A DNA stretch of 18,650 bases, taken from NCBI GenBank assembly GCA_946410395.1, contig CAMKAE010000017.1:1-18650 (forward strand). The letters run 5' to 3'. Positions 12,542 through 18,650 of the stretch are shown here, one piece after another. Positions within the stretch are counted from its first letter, which is position 1, and each line of letters opens with the position of its first letter. This stretch comes from an uncultured Clostridia bacterium. GTDB taxonomy: Bacteria; Bacillota; Clostridia; Christensenellales; Aristaeellaceae. The translations under genes and the position numbers were made by a program. Under the pieces are notes generated by a model. It had not been told where the DNA came from, ran no database searches, and saw nothing but the letters and a program-made list of their open reading frames with translations.

Positions 12542-14239
12542 ATGGATGTGAGCATCCGAAGGACCGTCTGTCTGCTGCTGGCGGCATTGCTGCTGGCGCT
12601 GTTTTGCGCTGCCGCCGCGGCGGAGTCCTACACCACGCTGCGCAGCGGCAGCACCGGCACCGCGGTGGTCAGCCTGCAGCAGGCCCTCAAAACCGCCGGC
12701 TTTTACACCGGAAGCGCCGACGGAAAGTACGGCCCGAACACCGAGGCCGCGGTCCGCCGCTTCCAGACCGCCTACAGGCTGAGTGTGGACGGCGTGGCCG
12801 GCCCGGCGACCCAGAACAAGCTCTACAGCCTGGTGACTCCAGCCGTGACGGCGGCACCAGCCGCTACCGCGGCTCAGTCGGTCAGCGCTTCCGTCGGCGG
12901 CTGGTTCAGCGGCAATTACGCCACACTGCGCAACGGCAGCACCGGGAACCGGGTGAAACTGCTGCAGATCGCCCTGCGGACCCTGGGCTACTACAACGGT
13001 TCCGTCGACGGCAAATACGGGGCCGGGACCACGGCGTCCGTGAAGGCGTTCCAGCGCGGCACCGGCCTGACCCAGGACGGCGCGGCCGGGCAGCTCACCC
13101 TGACCCGGCTGGAGGCCGGCCTGGGCGCGGACAACACCGCCGCCGCGGCCGCCCTTGCGCTGGGCAGCGCAAGCCCGGCCGTCGTTCAGCCCGTGCCTAC
13201 CGTCACCGCGGCGCCGGCGGTGACCCCCGCTCCCGCCGTCACCGGGAGTATCCCCGCCCGCCCAACCGGGACCCTGCGCCCCGGCGACCGGGGCAGCGGC
13301 GTCATCTCCCTGCAGACCCGCCTGAAGCAGCTGGGCTATTACAACGGCGCCCTGGACGGCATCTACGGCAGCGGCACCACCGCCGCAGTCACGGCCTTCC
13401 AGCGGGCCAGCAGGCTGACCGCGGACGGCGTCGCGGGCTCCAGAACCTACGCCGTTCTTTATGCCGGCAGCACCGCGGCGGCCCCCGTGCAGACGGCGGC
13501 TCCGGCCCCAGTGATCACCCCGGCCCCGGCCGTCACCGGCGCGGTGGGACCCACCCTGAGGTCCGGGTCCTCCGGCGCCGCGGTCTCCCTGCTCCAAACC
13601 GCCCTGCGGAACCTGGGCTACACCGTGTCCGCCACCGGTACCTATGACGAGCAGACCCTAGCCGCGGTCCGCAAGTTCCAGAGCAGCAACGCGCTGGCGG
13701 TGGACGGCGTGGCCGGCTCCCAGACCCAGACCGTCCTCTACTCCGGCCGCGCCCAGGGGCCCAGCCAGATCGCCGACACCGGCAAGATCGCCGGCCCCGC
13801 CGTCAGCCAGGTGCAGCTGCTGCACTGGTTCAACCAGGTCAAGCCCAGCCTCCGCTCCGGCCAGACCATCCTGGTCTACGATCCGGACACGGGCTACGCC
13901 TGGACCCTGCGCCTCCTCTCCCTGGGCCGCCACGCGGACGCCGAGCCCCTGACCGCCGAGGACACCGCGACCATGCTCAAGGCCTTCGGCGGCAAGAACA
14001 CCTGGGATCAGAAGGCGGTCTATGTCCGCCTCCCCAGCGGCGCCTGGACCCTGGCCTCCACCCACGACATGCCCCACCTCTCCGGCGCAGTCAAGGACAA
14101 CAACTTCAACGGCCACCTCTGCGTCCACTTCCTGCGGGACATGGACGAGTGCATGAAGAACGACCCCAATTACGGCGTGTCCAACCAGAAAACCATCCGC
14201 ACCCGCTGGCTGGCCATGACAGGCCAGAAAGTGGACTGA
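12542..14239 (+). CDS. Secreted protein with four peptidoglycan-binding repeats and a Cys/His-rich C-terminal domain
   Basis: The product has 565 residues. A signal peptide (hydrophobic core about 9-26, cleavage near AAA-ES) is followed by four PG_binding_1 repeats at about 32-96, 128-191, 243-307 and 338-400. Each has the pattern LR.G..G..V..LQ..L...GYY, a DG.YG turn, V..FQ and DGVAG. Alanine/proline/threonine linkers join them; two contain a near-identical TPAPAVTG. The C-terminal domain (about 420-565) holds H508, H512, H525, C527 and H529 in a HDMPH ... NGHLCVHF arrangement that recalls the H...SHGC site of YkuD L,D-transpeptidases but is not canonical. It probably binds and perhaps modifies wall peptidoglycan. 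The ATG at 12542 sits only 3 bases from GGGAGG; a GTG at 12548 would have normal spacing and changes only two residues. Confidence 0.87.
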   Translation: MDVSIRRTVCLLLAALLLALFCAAAAAESYTTLRSGSTGTAVVSLQQALKTAGFYTGSADGKYGPNTEAAVRRFQTAYRLSVDGVAGPATQNKLYSLVTPAVTAAPAATAAQSVSASVGGWFSGNYATLRNGSTGNRVKLLQIALRTLGYYNGSVDGKYGAGTTASVKAFQRGTGLTQDGAAGQLTLTRLEAGLGADNTAAAAALALGSASPAVVQPVPTVTAAPAVTPAPAVTGSIPARPTGTLRPGDRGSGVISLQTRLKQLGYYNGALDGIYGSGTTAAVTAFQRASRLTADGVAGSRTYAVLYAGSTAAAPVQTAAPAPVITPAPAVTGAVGPTLRSGSSGAAVSLLQTALRNLGYTVSATGTYDEQTLAAVRKFQSSNALAVDGVAGSQTQTVLYSGRAQGPSQIADTGKIAGPAVSQVQLLHWFNQVKPSLRSGQTILVYDPDTGYAWTLRLLSLGRHADAEPLTAEDTATMLKAFGGKNTWDQKAVYVRLPSGAWTLASTHDMPHLSGAVKDNNFNGHLCVHFLRDMDECMKNDPNYGVSNQKTIRTRWLAMTGQKVD

Positions 14240-14246
14240 TCCGCTC

Positions 14247-14275
14247 TTGACAAGGCCCCCTCCCCGCGGTAAGAT
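14247..14275 (+). promoter_or_regulatory. Strong sigma-A promoter before the two-TM protein gene
   Basis: A perfect TTGACA (14247-14252) is followed after exactly 17 bases by TAAGAT (14270-14275). It begins 8 bases after the stop of the previous gene. No terminator separates the two genes, so read-through may add to expression. Confidence 0.85.
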
Positions 14276-14300
14276 GAGCGGGAAGGCAGGAGGGATGGCA

Positions 14301-14828
14301 ATGTACCGCGAGGAAGAACTCACCGCGCTGAACCGGCAGCTGGGCATCCGGCGGGCGATTCTGTGGGGCGTGACGGCGCTGCTGACGGCAGGGCTGGTGT
14401 ACGCGGCGGTGAGCCGGGCCCGGCTGATCGGGTCGGATGCGCGGCTCGCGGTCCGGCTGTCAGGCGCCGTCCCCTATGAGATCGCGATCTACATCCTGTC
14501 CGCCGTCATCGGCATCTGGGCCCTGACCTGGTGGGGTCTGGCGCTCAAGCCCCTGACGGACTACAAAAAGCACCTCATCAACGTGCTCCGCGGCCGGACC
14601 CACACGGTGGACGGGCGCTGGGGCGGCGTCTCGGAGGAGATCTCCGAGGTGGACGGCGTGAAGTGCCGCACCGTGAGCCTGATCCTTCAGGATGAGAAGG
14701 GCTGGGATTATGACCGCCGCTTCTACCTGGATGTGCTCAGGCAGGTCCCGGATTTTGCGGAAGGCGCGTCGGTGCGCATCACCTACCACGACAAGCTGCT
14801 GGTCTGCGCGGAGGAACTGCAGGCGTAA
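14301..14828 (+). CDS. Two-pass membrane protein of unknown function
   Basis: The product has 175 residues and no family is recognised. Two transmembrane segments (about 19-38 and 58-81) are joined by a short loop rich in Arg and Leu. The C-terminal half (about 84-175), probably cytoplasmic by the positive-inside rule (KPLTDYKKH follows TM2), is beta-rich, with GVKCRTVSLILQDE, a YDRRFYLDV strand and a closing EGASVRITYHDKLLV. It reads like a small beta-barrel or OB-like domain, though that is an impression only. The start at 14301 is chosen because AGGAGG (14288-14293) then has a 7-base spacer; the in-frame ATG at 14295 would be too close. It has its own near-consensus promoter and ends in a shared bidirectional terminator. 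Confidence 0.78.
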   Translation: MYREEELTALNRQLGIRRAILWGVTALLTAGLVYAAVSRARLIGSDARLAVRLSGAVPYEIAIYILSAVIGIWALTWWGLALKPLTDYKKHLINVLRGRTHTVDGRWGGVSEEISEVDGVKCRTVSLILQDEKGWDYDRRFYLDVLRQVPDFAEGASVRITYHDKLLVCAEELQA

Positions 14829-14831
14829 GCA

Positions 14832-14857
14832 AAAAGCCCCGGAACCCCGGGGCTTTT
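14832..14857. terminator. Bidirectional rho-independent terminator
   Basis: A perfect 11-bp stem, AAAAGCCCCGG (14832-14842) with CCGGGGCTTTT (14847-14857), closes a 4-base loop. It starts 4 bases after the stop at 14828 and ends 14 bases before the stop of the convergent SH3 protein gene, so it serves both strands. Confidence 0.93.
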
Positions 14858-14870
14858 GAGACCTTGCGCG

Positions 14871-15605
14871 TCAGTCGAGGTTGATTTCCTCCACGATGGT
14901 ATCCGTGGTATCCAGCTCGGGTATGCCGTCGTCGGGCGGGGTGTCCTCCTCCGCGGACGGGAGGCTCTCCTCCACCGGCACGATGTCCGTCAGATGCTGT
15001 GTCAGCACGAAGCCGTGCCAGCCGCTGACCTCGACCTCGGACCAGGTGGTTCCCAGCTTGAAGATCGTGACCGGTGCGCCGGGCCGCAGGCCCACCACGG
15101 CGCGGCTGGACTGGTTGGCCTCCGAGCGCATCGTGACCTTGGTGGTGACCCGGGTATTGCCCTTATAGCTCAGGGTCGCCGTGCTCTTGGGCGCCTCAGG
15201 CTCCTCCACCAGGCGGATGGTGCTGTTCTGCACATAGCCGATCAGCCCGTCGTAGAGGATGCCGGTCCACTCCTCATCGCGGGAGATCACGAACACCAAA
15301 CGGCCCGTCTCGCCCTTCACCAGCACCGAAGCCTTGGGCTTGGGCGCCAGGCGGATGTTGACCTTTCCGCGCTTCGGGGCATAGAGATAGCCGAAGCGCA
15401 CGTCGGTGTCGCTCTCCCAGGTCAGCTCCGCCGACGGCACGAGCTCTTCCCTGCCGCCCGAGCGGATCACCGTCTGGTAGGCGCCGACGGTCTTCACGTC
15501 CACTTCGCGGCCGTCACGGTAAATCCTGCGCTGATAATCGGCGGCGTCCGCCGCGGCGCACCAGAGCACCAGCACAGCCACCAGTACAATCAAAAGCCTT
15601 TTCAC
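14871..15605 (-). CDS. Secreted protein with two bacterial SH3 domains
   Basis: The product has 244 residues. A signal peptide (hydrophobic core about 4-18, cleavage near ADA-AD) is followed by a short beta region (about 24-75) and two SH3_3-type domains at about 78-134 (KVNIRLAPKPKASVL, W113, GYVQ) and 151-208 (VTMRSEANQSSRAV, W188, GWHGFVLTQ). Each has the usual NLR-like first strand and the final G-(Y/F)-V strand. The last 34 residues are acidic and Pro-rich. Bacterial SH3 domains bind cell-wall peptides, so it is probably a wall-associated binding protein; there is no catalytic domain. The start is a GTG at 15605-15603 preceded by AAGGTGAT. It is transcribed from a strong promoter divergent from the metallophosphoesterase gene. 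Confidence 0.87.
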   Translation of the reverse strand: MKRLLIVLVAVLVLWCAAADAADYQRRIYRDGREVDVKTVGAYQTVIRSGGREELVPSAELTWESDTDVRFGYLYAPKRGKVNIRLAPKPKASVLVKGETGRLVFVISRDEEWTGILYDGLIGYVQNSTIRLVEEPEAPKSTATLSYKGNTRVTTKVTMRSEANQSSRAVVGLRPGAPVTIFKLGTTWSEVEVSGWHGFVLTQHLTDIVPVEESLPSAEEDTPPDDGIPELDTTDTIVEEINLD

Positions 15606-15656
15606 GGGATCACCTTCCCTCTCCTATCCCGGCTGTCTGTGCGTTTTTCTGGCTTG

Positions 15657-15685
15657 ATGATAGCACAGGCGCGGCCCCGTGTCAA
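15657..15685 (-). promoter_or_regulatory. Strong sigma-A promoter of the SH3 protein gene
   Basis: On the minus strand a perfect TTGACA (15685-15680) and TATCAT (15662-15657) are 17 bases apart. No equally clear promoter is visible on the plus strand of this 128-base divergent gap. Confidence 0.85.
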
Positions 15686-15733
15686 GGAAGAACATGGCAG
15701 AATCAGCCTTCACGGCTCCCCAGGAGGCTCCGC

Positions 15734-16804
15734 TTGAGACGTCAGAATTATTATGTTTTTGCCACAGATCACCGGCCGCACCGGATCCGCCGGTTTTTCG
15801 CCGTGACGGGCATCGGGCTGCTGGTCCTGATCATGCTGGGTGCCCTGTCGGCGCTGATCATGATGAACCGGGTCCGGCTGGAGACTGAGAGCGTCACCGT
15901 GGCCGGGCTGCCCGCGGACCTGAACGGCTTCAGCGTGCTGCACCTGAGCGACCTGCACGGTGCCGAGCTGGGCCGGGAGCAGGCGGCCGTGAAGGGCGCG
16001 CTGAGCGGCAAAACCTACAGCTGCGTGGTGATGACAGGCGATATGCTGGGTCCCGATGGGCAGGCAGAACCCCTGCTGGATCTGCTGGACGTGCTGAACC
16101 CCGACCCCGCCGTCCCCAAGCTGTACCTCCCCGGCGACGAGGACGCGTCCTACCTGGATCCCTTCGGCCACGGCAGCGAGAGCGCTTTCGCCGAATGGGC
16201 GGAGCGGCTGACGGAGCGCGGGGTGGTCATCCTGGACAGACCTTATCTGGTGACCCGCAACAAGGGCAAGGCCCGGCTGTGGTTCGTGCCCCTGGACCTG
16301 TTCACCATGAACGCGGAGCGGGAGCTGGAGAACTGGCGCGACGAGGTCGTGAAGCAGCGCGGCAGCGAGGCCGGCAGGCGCGTGTCCCGCTACCAGCTTG
16401 AGCGCTGGACCGAGATCACGCAGGCACAGCAGGAGATCAACAAGCACCCCGGCGACGTCATCATCGCCGTCACCCATGCGCCCATGACGGAGGCCTACAG
16501 CCGCGTCACCGCCAAGGAGCGCCAGGAAAGTCCCGTCTTCTCCCTGCAGCACACCTCGCTGGTCCTGGCCGGGCACTACTGCGCCGGACAGTGGCGCGTG
16601 CCCTTCGGCCCGGCCGTCTATGTGCCGGACCGGGGCTGGTTCCCGTCGGACGAGAACCTGACAGGCCTGGGCTGGGCCGGAACCACCCAGCAGTACATCT
16701 CCCCCGGCCTCGGGGCCAGCCGTTATTATCCCATGCCGGCCTTCCGCCTGTTCAACTCCCCGGCAGTCACCATCCTCAAGTTCACCGGCAGCGCGGTCCG
16801 CTGA
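15734..16804 (+). CDS. Membrane-anchored calcineurin-like metallophosphoesterase with altered metal ligands
   Basis: The product has 356 residues. A basic N-terminus is followed by one transmembrane anchor (about 22-43), placing the phosphoesterase domain outside the membrane. The family blocks are present but changed: D73 and H75 in SDLH, D103 in TGDM and H248 in THAP are kept. The usual GNH(D/E) is GDED (134-137), replacing both Asn and His. The usual GHTH near the end is GHYC (280-283), replacing the last His by Cys. The order and spacing otherwise follow the YkuE-like group (AGHYCAGQ in place of GHTHGGQ). Activity may be lost or altered. The start is a TTG at 15734 with AGGAGG at 15722-15727, 6 bases away; no better start exists upstream. 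The MATE gene follows after 41 bases. Confidence 0.85.
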   Translation: MRRQNYYVFATDHRPHRIRRFFAVTGIGLLVLIMLGALSALIMMNRVRLETESVTVAGLPADLNGFSVLHLSDLHGAELGREQAAVKGALSGKTYSCVVMTGDMLGPDGQAEPLLDLLDVLNPDPAVPKLYLPGDEDASYLDPFGHGSESAFAEWAERLTERGVVILDRPYLVTRNKGKARLWFVPLDLFTMNAERELENWRDEVVKQRGSEAGRRVSRYQLERWTEITQAQQEINKHPGDVIIAVTHAPMTEAYSRVTAKERQESPVFSLQHTSLVLAGHYCAGQWRVPFGPAVYVPDRGWFPSDENLTGLGWAGTTQQYISPGLGASRYYPMPAFRLFNSPAVTILKFTGSAVR

Positions 16805-16845
16805 CTTCCCCTCCCGTTTATCCGACAGATCAGGAGCGATCCCTT

Positions 16846-18279
16846 ATGCAGCAGTTTATCCGGCGCATCGCGCAGCGGCCCTCCCGCCATGACATCGACA
16901 TGCTCAACGGGTCCATCCTGCCCAAAGTCCTGACCTTCGCCTGGCCCCTGATGCTCACGGGCATCCTGCAGCTGCTCTTCAACGCGGCGGACATCATCGT
17001 GGTGGGCAACTACGCCGAAAACGGGGCCGACGCCCTGGCCGCGGTCAGCTCCACCTCCGCGCTGATCAACCTGCTGGTGAACCTGTTCATGGGCCTGAGC
17101 ATCGGCGCCAGCGTGGCGGTGGCCCGCGGCTGGGGCTCCCGGGACGACCGGAGCGTGTCCAGGGCCGTGCACACCGCCATCGCCCTGGCGGGCATCGCCG
17201 GCATCGCGGTGGGGGTCGCGGGCTTTTTCCTGTCCGGCCCGCTGCTGGTGCTGATGGGCAACACCGACGCGCGCGTCGGCCCGCTGGCCACCCTCTACAT
17301 GAAGATCTATTTCGGCGGCATGCTCTTCAACATGCTCTACAACTTCGGCGCCGCGGTGCTGCGGGCCGTGGGAGACACCCGCCGGCCCCTGATGTACCTC
17401 ACCGTGGCCGGCGTGGCCAACGTGCTGCTCAACCTGCTGCTGGTCATCCGCTTCGGCCTGGGCGTCGAGGGCGTGGCGATCGCCACCGTGGTCAGCCAGG
17501 GCATTAGCTGCGTGCTGGTGCTGCTGTGCCTGCGGCGCTCCGCCGGCGCCCTGCACCTGGATGTCCGCCGCCTGCGCATCCACCGCGAGCAGATGCTGGA
17601 CATCCTGCGCGTCGGCCTGCCCGCCGGCCTGCAGAGCAGCCTGTTCTCGATCTCCAACGTGCTGATCCAGTCCACGGTCAACTCCTTCGGCACCACGGCC
17701 ATGGCGGGGAGCGGCGCGGCCGGCTCCCTGGAGGGCTTCGTCTACACCTCCATGAACAGCATTTACCAGGCCGACCTGACCTTCGCCAGCCAGAACTACG
17801 GCGCCGGCAAGCCCGACCGGGTGCGGCGCACCATGTGGGTCTGCCTGGGCACCGTGGCCGCGCTGGGGCTGGCCCTGGGCCTGCTGTTCTGGGCCTTCGG
17901 GCGGCAGCTGCTGGCTGTCTACATCAATGTCTCCCCCGAGGAGGAGGCCGCGGTGATCGGCTGGGGCCTGCGGCGCATGGCCATCATCATGCCTACCTAT
18001 TTCCTCTGCGGGATGATGGACAGCATGGTGGGCCAGCTGCGGGCGGTGGGCTGTTCGGTGCTGCCGATGATCTCCAGCCTGACGGGCGTGTGCCTGCTGC
18101 GGGTGGTGTGGATCCTGGCGGTGGTGCAGCCCATGGGCCCCGAGGATCCCCGGGCCTTCGACCTGCTGTTCCTGTCCTACCCCATGACCTGGCTGGTGAC
18201 CTTTCTGGTGCACATGGCCAGCTGGCAGACCGTCGGCCGCCGGCTGCTGCGGCGCATCGAGCCCGCCGGCGTCCAATGA
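16846..18279 (+). CDS. MATE family multidrug/toxin efflux transporter
   Basis: The 477-residue polytopic membrane protein has about 12 hydrophobic segments, the usual MATE size and layout. It starts with the family entry pattern GSILPKVLTFAWPLMLTGILQLLFNAADIIVVGNY and has the first-half features SIGASVAVARGWG and LRAVGDTRRP. The second half repeats the pattern with GLPAGLQSSLFSISNVLIQSTVNSFGTTAMAG, ASQNYGAGKPDRVR and GQLRAVGCS. These transporters export cationic compounds using a sodium or proton gradient; the substrate is not readable. The ATG at 16846 has an AGGAG site at 16832-16836. It is probably cotranscribed with the metallophosphoesterase 41 bases upstream and ends in a clear terminator. 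Confidence 0.94.
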   Translation: MQQFIRRIAQRPSRHDIDMLNGSILPKVLTFAWPLMLTGILQLLFNAADIIVVGNYAENGADALAAVSSTSALINLLVNLFMGLSIGASVAVARGWGSRDDRSVSRAVHTAIALAGIAGIAVGVAGFFLSGPLLVLMGNTDARVGPLATLYMKIYFGGMLFNMLYNFGAAVLRAVGDTRRPLMYLTVAGVANVLLNLLLVIRFGLGVEGVAIATVVSQGISCVLVLLCLRRSAGALHLDVRRLRIHREQMLDILRVGLPAGLQSSLFSISNVLIQSTVNSFGTTAMAGSGAAGSLEGFVYTSMNSIYQADLTFASQNYGAGKPDRVRRTMWVCLGTVAALGLALGLLFWAFGRQLLAVYINVSPEEEAAVIGWGLRRMAIIMPTYFLCGMMDSMVGQLRAVGCSVLPMISSLTGVCLLRVVWILAVVQPMGPEDPRAFDLLFLSYPMTWLVTFLVHMASWQTVGRRLLRRIEPAGVQ

Positions 18280-18283
18280 AATA

Positions 18284-18317
18284 CGCTGTGAGGTTGCAAT
18301 GCCTCACAGCGCTTTTT
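18284..18317 (+). terminator. Rho-independent terminator after the MATE gene
   Basis: A perfect 10-bp stem, CGCTGTGAGG (18284-18293) with CCTCACAGCG (18302-18311), has an 8-base loop and is followed by C and five T. On the opposite strand the hairpin is followed by a weak TATTT, so it may also slow transcripts coming from glgA. Confidence 0.9.
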
Positions 18318-18344
18318 AGACCAAGCTGTGCGTATGAACGCGGC

Positions 18345-18650
18345 TCAGCCCTTCAGCTCCGCGTAGAGCTTCAGGTACAGGTCGGCGGAATGCGCCCAGG
18401 ACACGTCCTTCTCCATGTCGCGTGCGACAATGGCGTCCCAGCGGTCGCGCTCGTCATAATAGACCCGCTCGGCCCGCCGGACCGCGTCCAGCAGCAGGTC
18501 CGCCTGATAGCGGTCGAAGGTGAAGCCGTTGCCCTCGCCGGTGTAGGCGTTGTAGGGCTCCACCGTGTCCTTCAGGCCGCCGGTCTCGCGCACGATCGGC
18601 ACCGTGCCGTAGCGCATGGCGATCAGCTGCGTCAGCCCGCAGGGCTCGAA
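18345..18650 (-). CDS. glgA: Glycogen (starch) synthase, C-terminal 101 residues (5' part beyond window)
   Basis: The visible part is the end of an ADP-glucose glycogen synthase of GT family 5, which extends alpha-1,4-glucan chains in the cytosol. The first residues at the edge, FEPCGLTQLIAMRYGT followed by PIVRETGGLKDTV, are the GT5 nucleotide-sugar-binding signature; the Glu in FEPCGL is the conserved active-site residue. After it come NGFTF and a helical tail ending WAHSADLYLKLYAELKG, typical of GlgA C-termini. The frame stays open to the window edge. It converges on the MATE gene. Other glycogen genes would be expected beyond 18650, but none are visible. Confidence 0.93.
   Translation of the reverse strand, partial: FEPCGLTQLIAMRYGTVPIVRETGGLKDTVEPYNAYTGEGNGFTFDRYQADLLLDAVRRAERVYYDERDRWDAIVARDMEKDVSWAHSADLYLKLYAELKG

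Noticed and set aside
13220..13540. Repeated Ala/Pro/Thr/Val-coding stretches as a DNA repeat or mobile element
   Set aside because: They are interdomain linkers of the PG-binding protein, in frame and differing at synonymous positions.
16726..18276. Minus-strand open frame opposite the MATE gene
   Set aside because: Gln/His/Gly-rich shadow of a transmembrane gene, with no ribosome binding site or domain.

Overview
The window is GC-rich bacterial chromosome, with third codon positions mostly G or C. The gene set points to a Firmicute of the class Clostridia: a Gram-positive PurR-type purine repressor, PepF, an ECF sigma factor with an anti-sigma-like partner, a clostripain-family protease, DUF3048, a phasin-like protein, strong AGGAGG ribosome binding sites and rho-independent terminators. 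Heavy GC with many secreted and wall-associated proteins would suit an uncultured gut or rumen lineage, but the species cannot be named from sequence alone. There are no tRNA, rRNA, IS element, phage or CRISPR signatures. Both edges cut genes: purR at the left and glgA at the right.

Layout. Positions 1-557 (-) hold the N-terminal part of purR, transcribed away from 899-3365 (+), a GntR/FCD regulator followed at once by an M3 oligoendopeptidase (pepF) and a terminator. The 341-base divergent space carries a PurBox-like inverted pair over the purR promoter and a palindrome in front of the GntR gene. Positions 3538-4053 (+) encode a small secreted beta-rich protein with an unusual leader. Positions 4193-7268 (+) form a tightly coupled operon: ECF sigma factor, single-pass anti-sigma-like protein and a predicted lipoprotein C11 (clostripain-type) protease, joined by two ATGA overlaps. 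A bidirectional terminator separates it from a secreted DUF3048 protein (7322-8416, -) and a phasin-like coiled-coil protein (8555-9310, -).

Positions 9518-12455 (+) encode a PD-(D/E)XK nuclease / Fe-S helicase fusion overlapping a HAD phosphatase. A secreted protein with four peptidoglycan-binding repeats and a Cys/His-rich C-terminal domain follows (12542-14239, +), then a two-TM membrane protein (14301-14828, +). That gene converges, through a second bidirectional terminator, on a secreted double-SH3 protein (14871-15605, -). A membrane-anchored, active-site-degenerate metallophosphoesterase and a MATE transporter come next (15734-18279, +). The 3' end of glycogen synthase (18345-18650, -) closes the window.

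Themes. At least six proteins are exported or face the cell surface, so the stretch reads as a cell-envelope neighbourhood. The most promising candidate for an under-described system is the sigma / anti-sigma / lipoprotein-protease operon, possibly together with the secreted protein just upstream. Also worth attention are the possible L,D-transpeptidase-like C-terminal domain of the peptidoglycan-binding protein and the metallophosphoesterase with substituted metal ligands.
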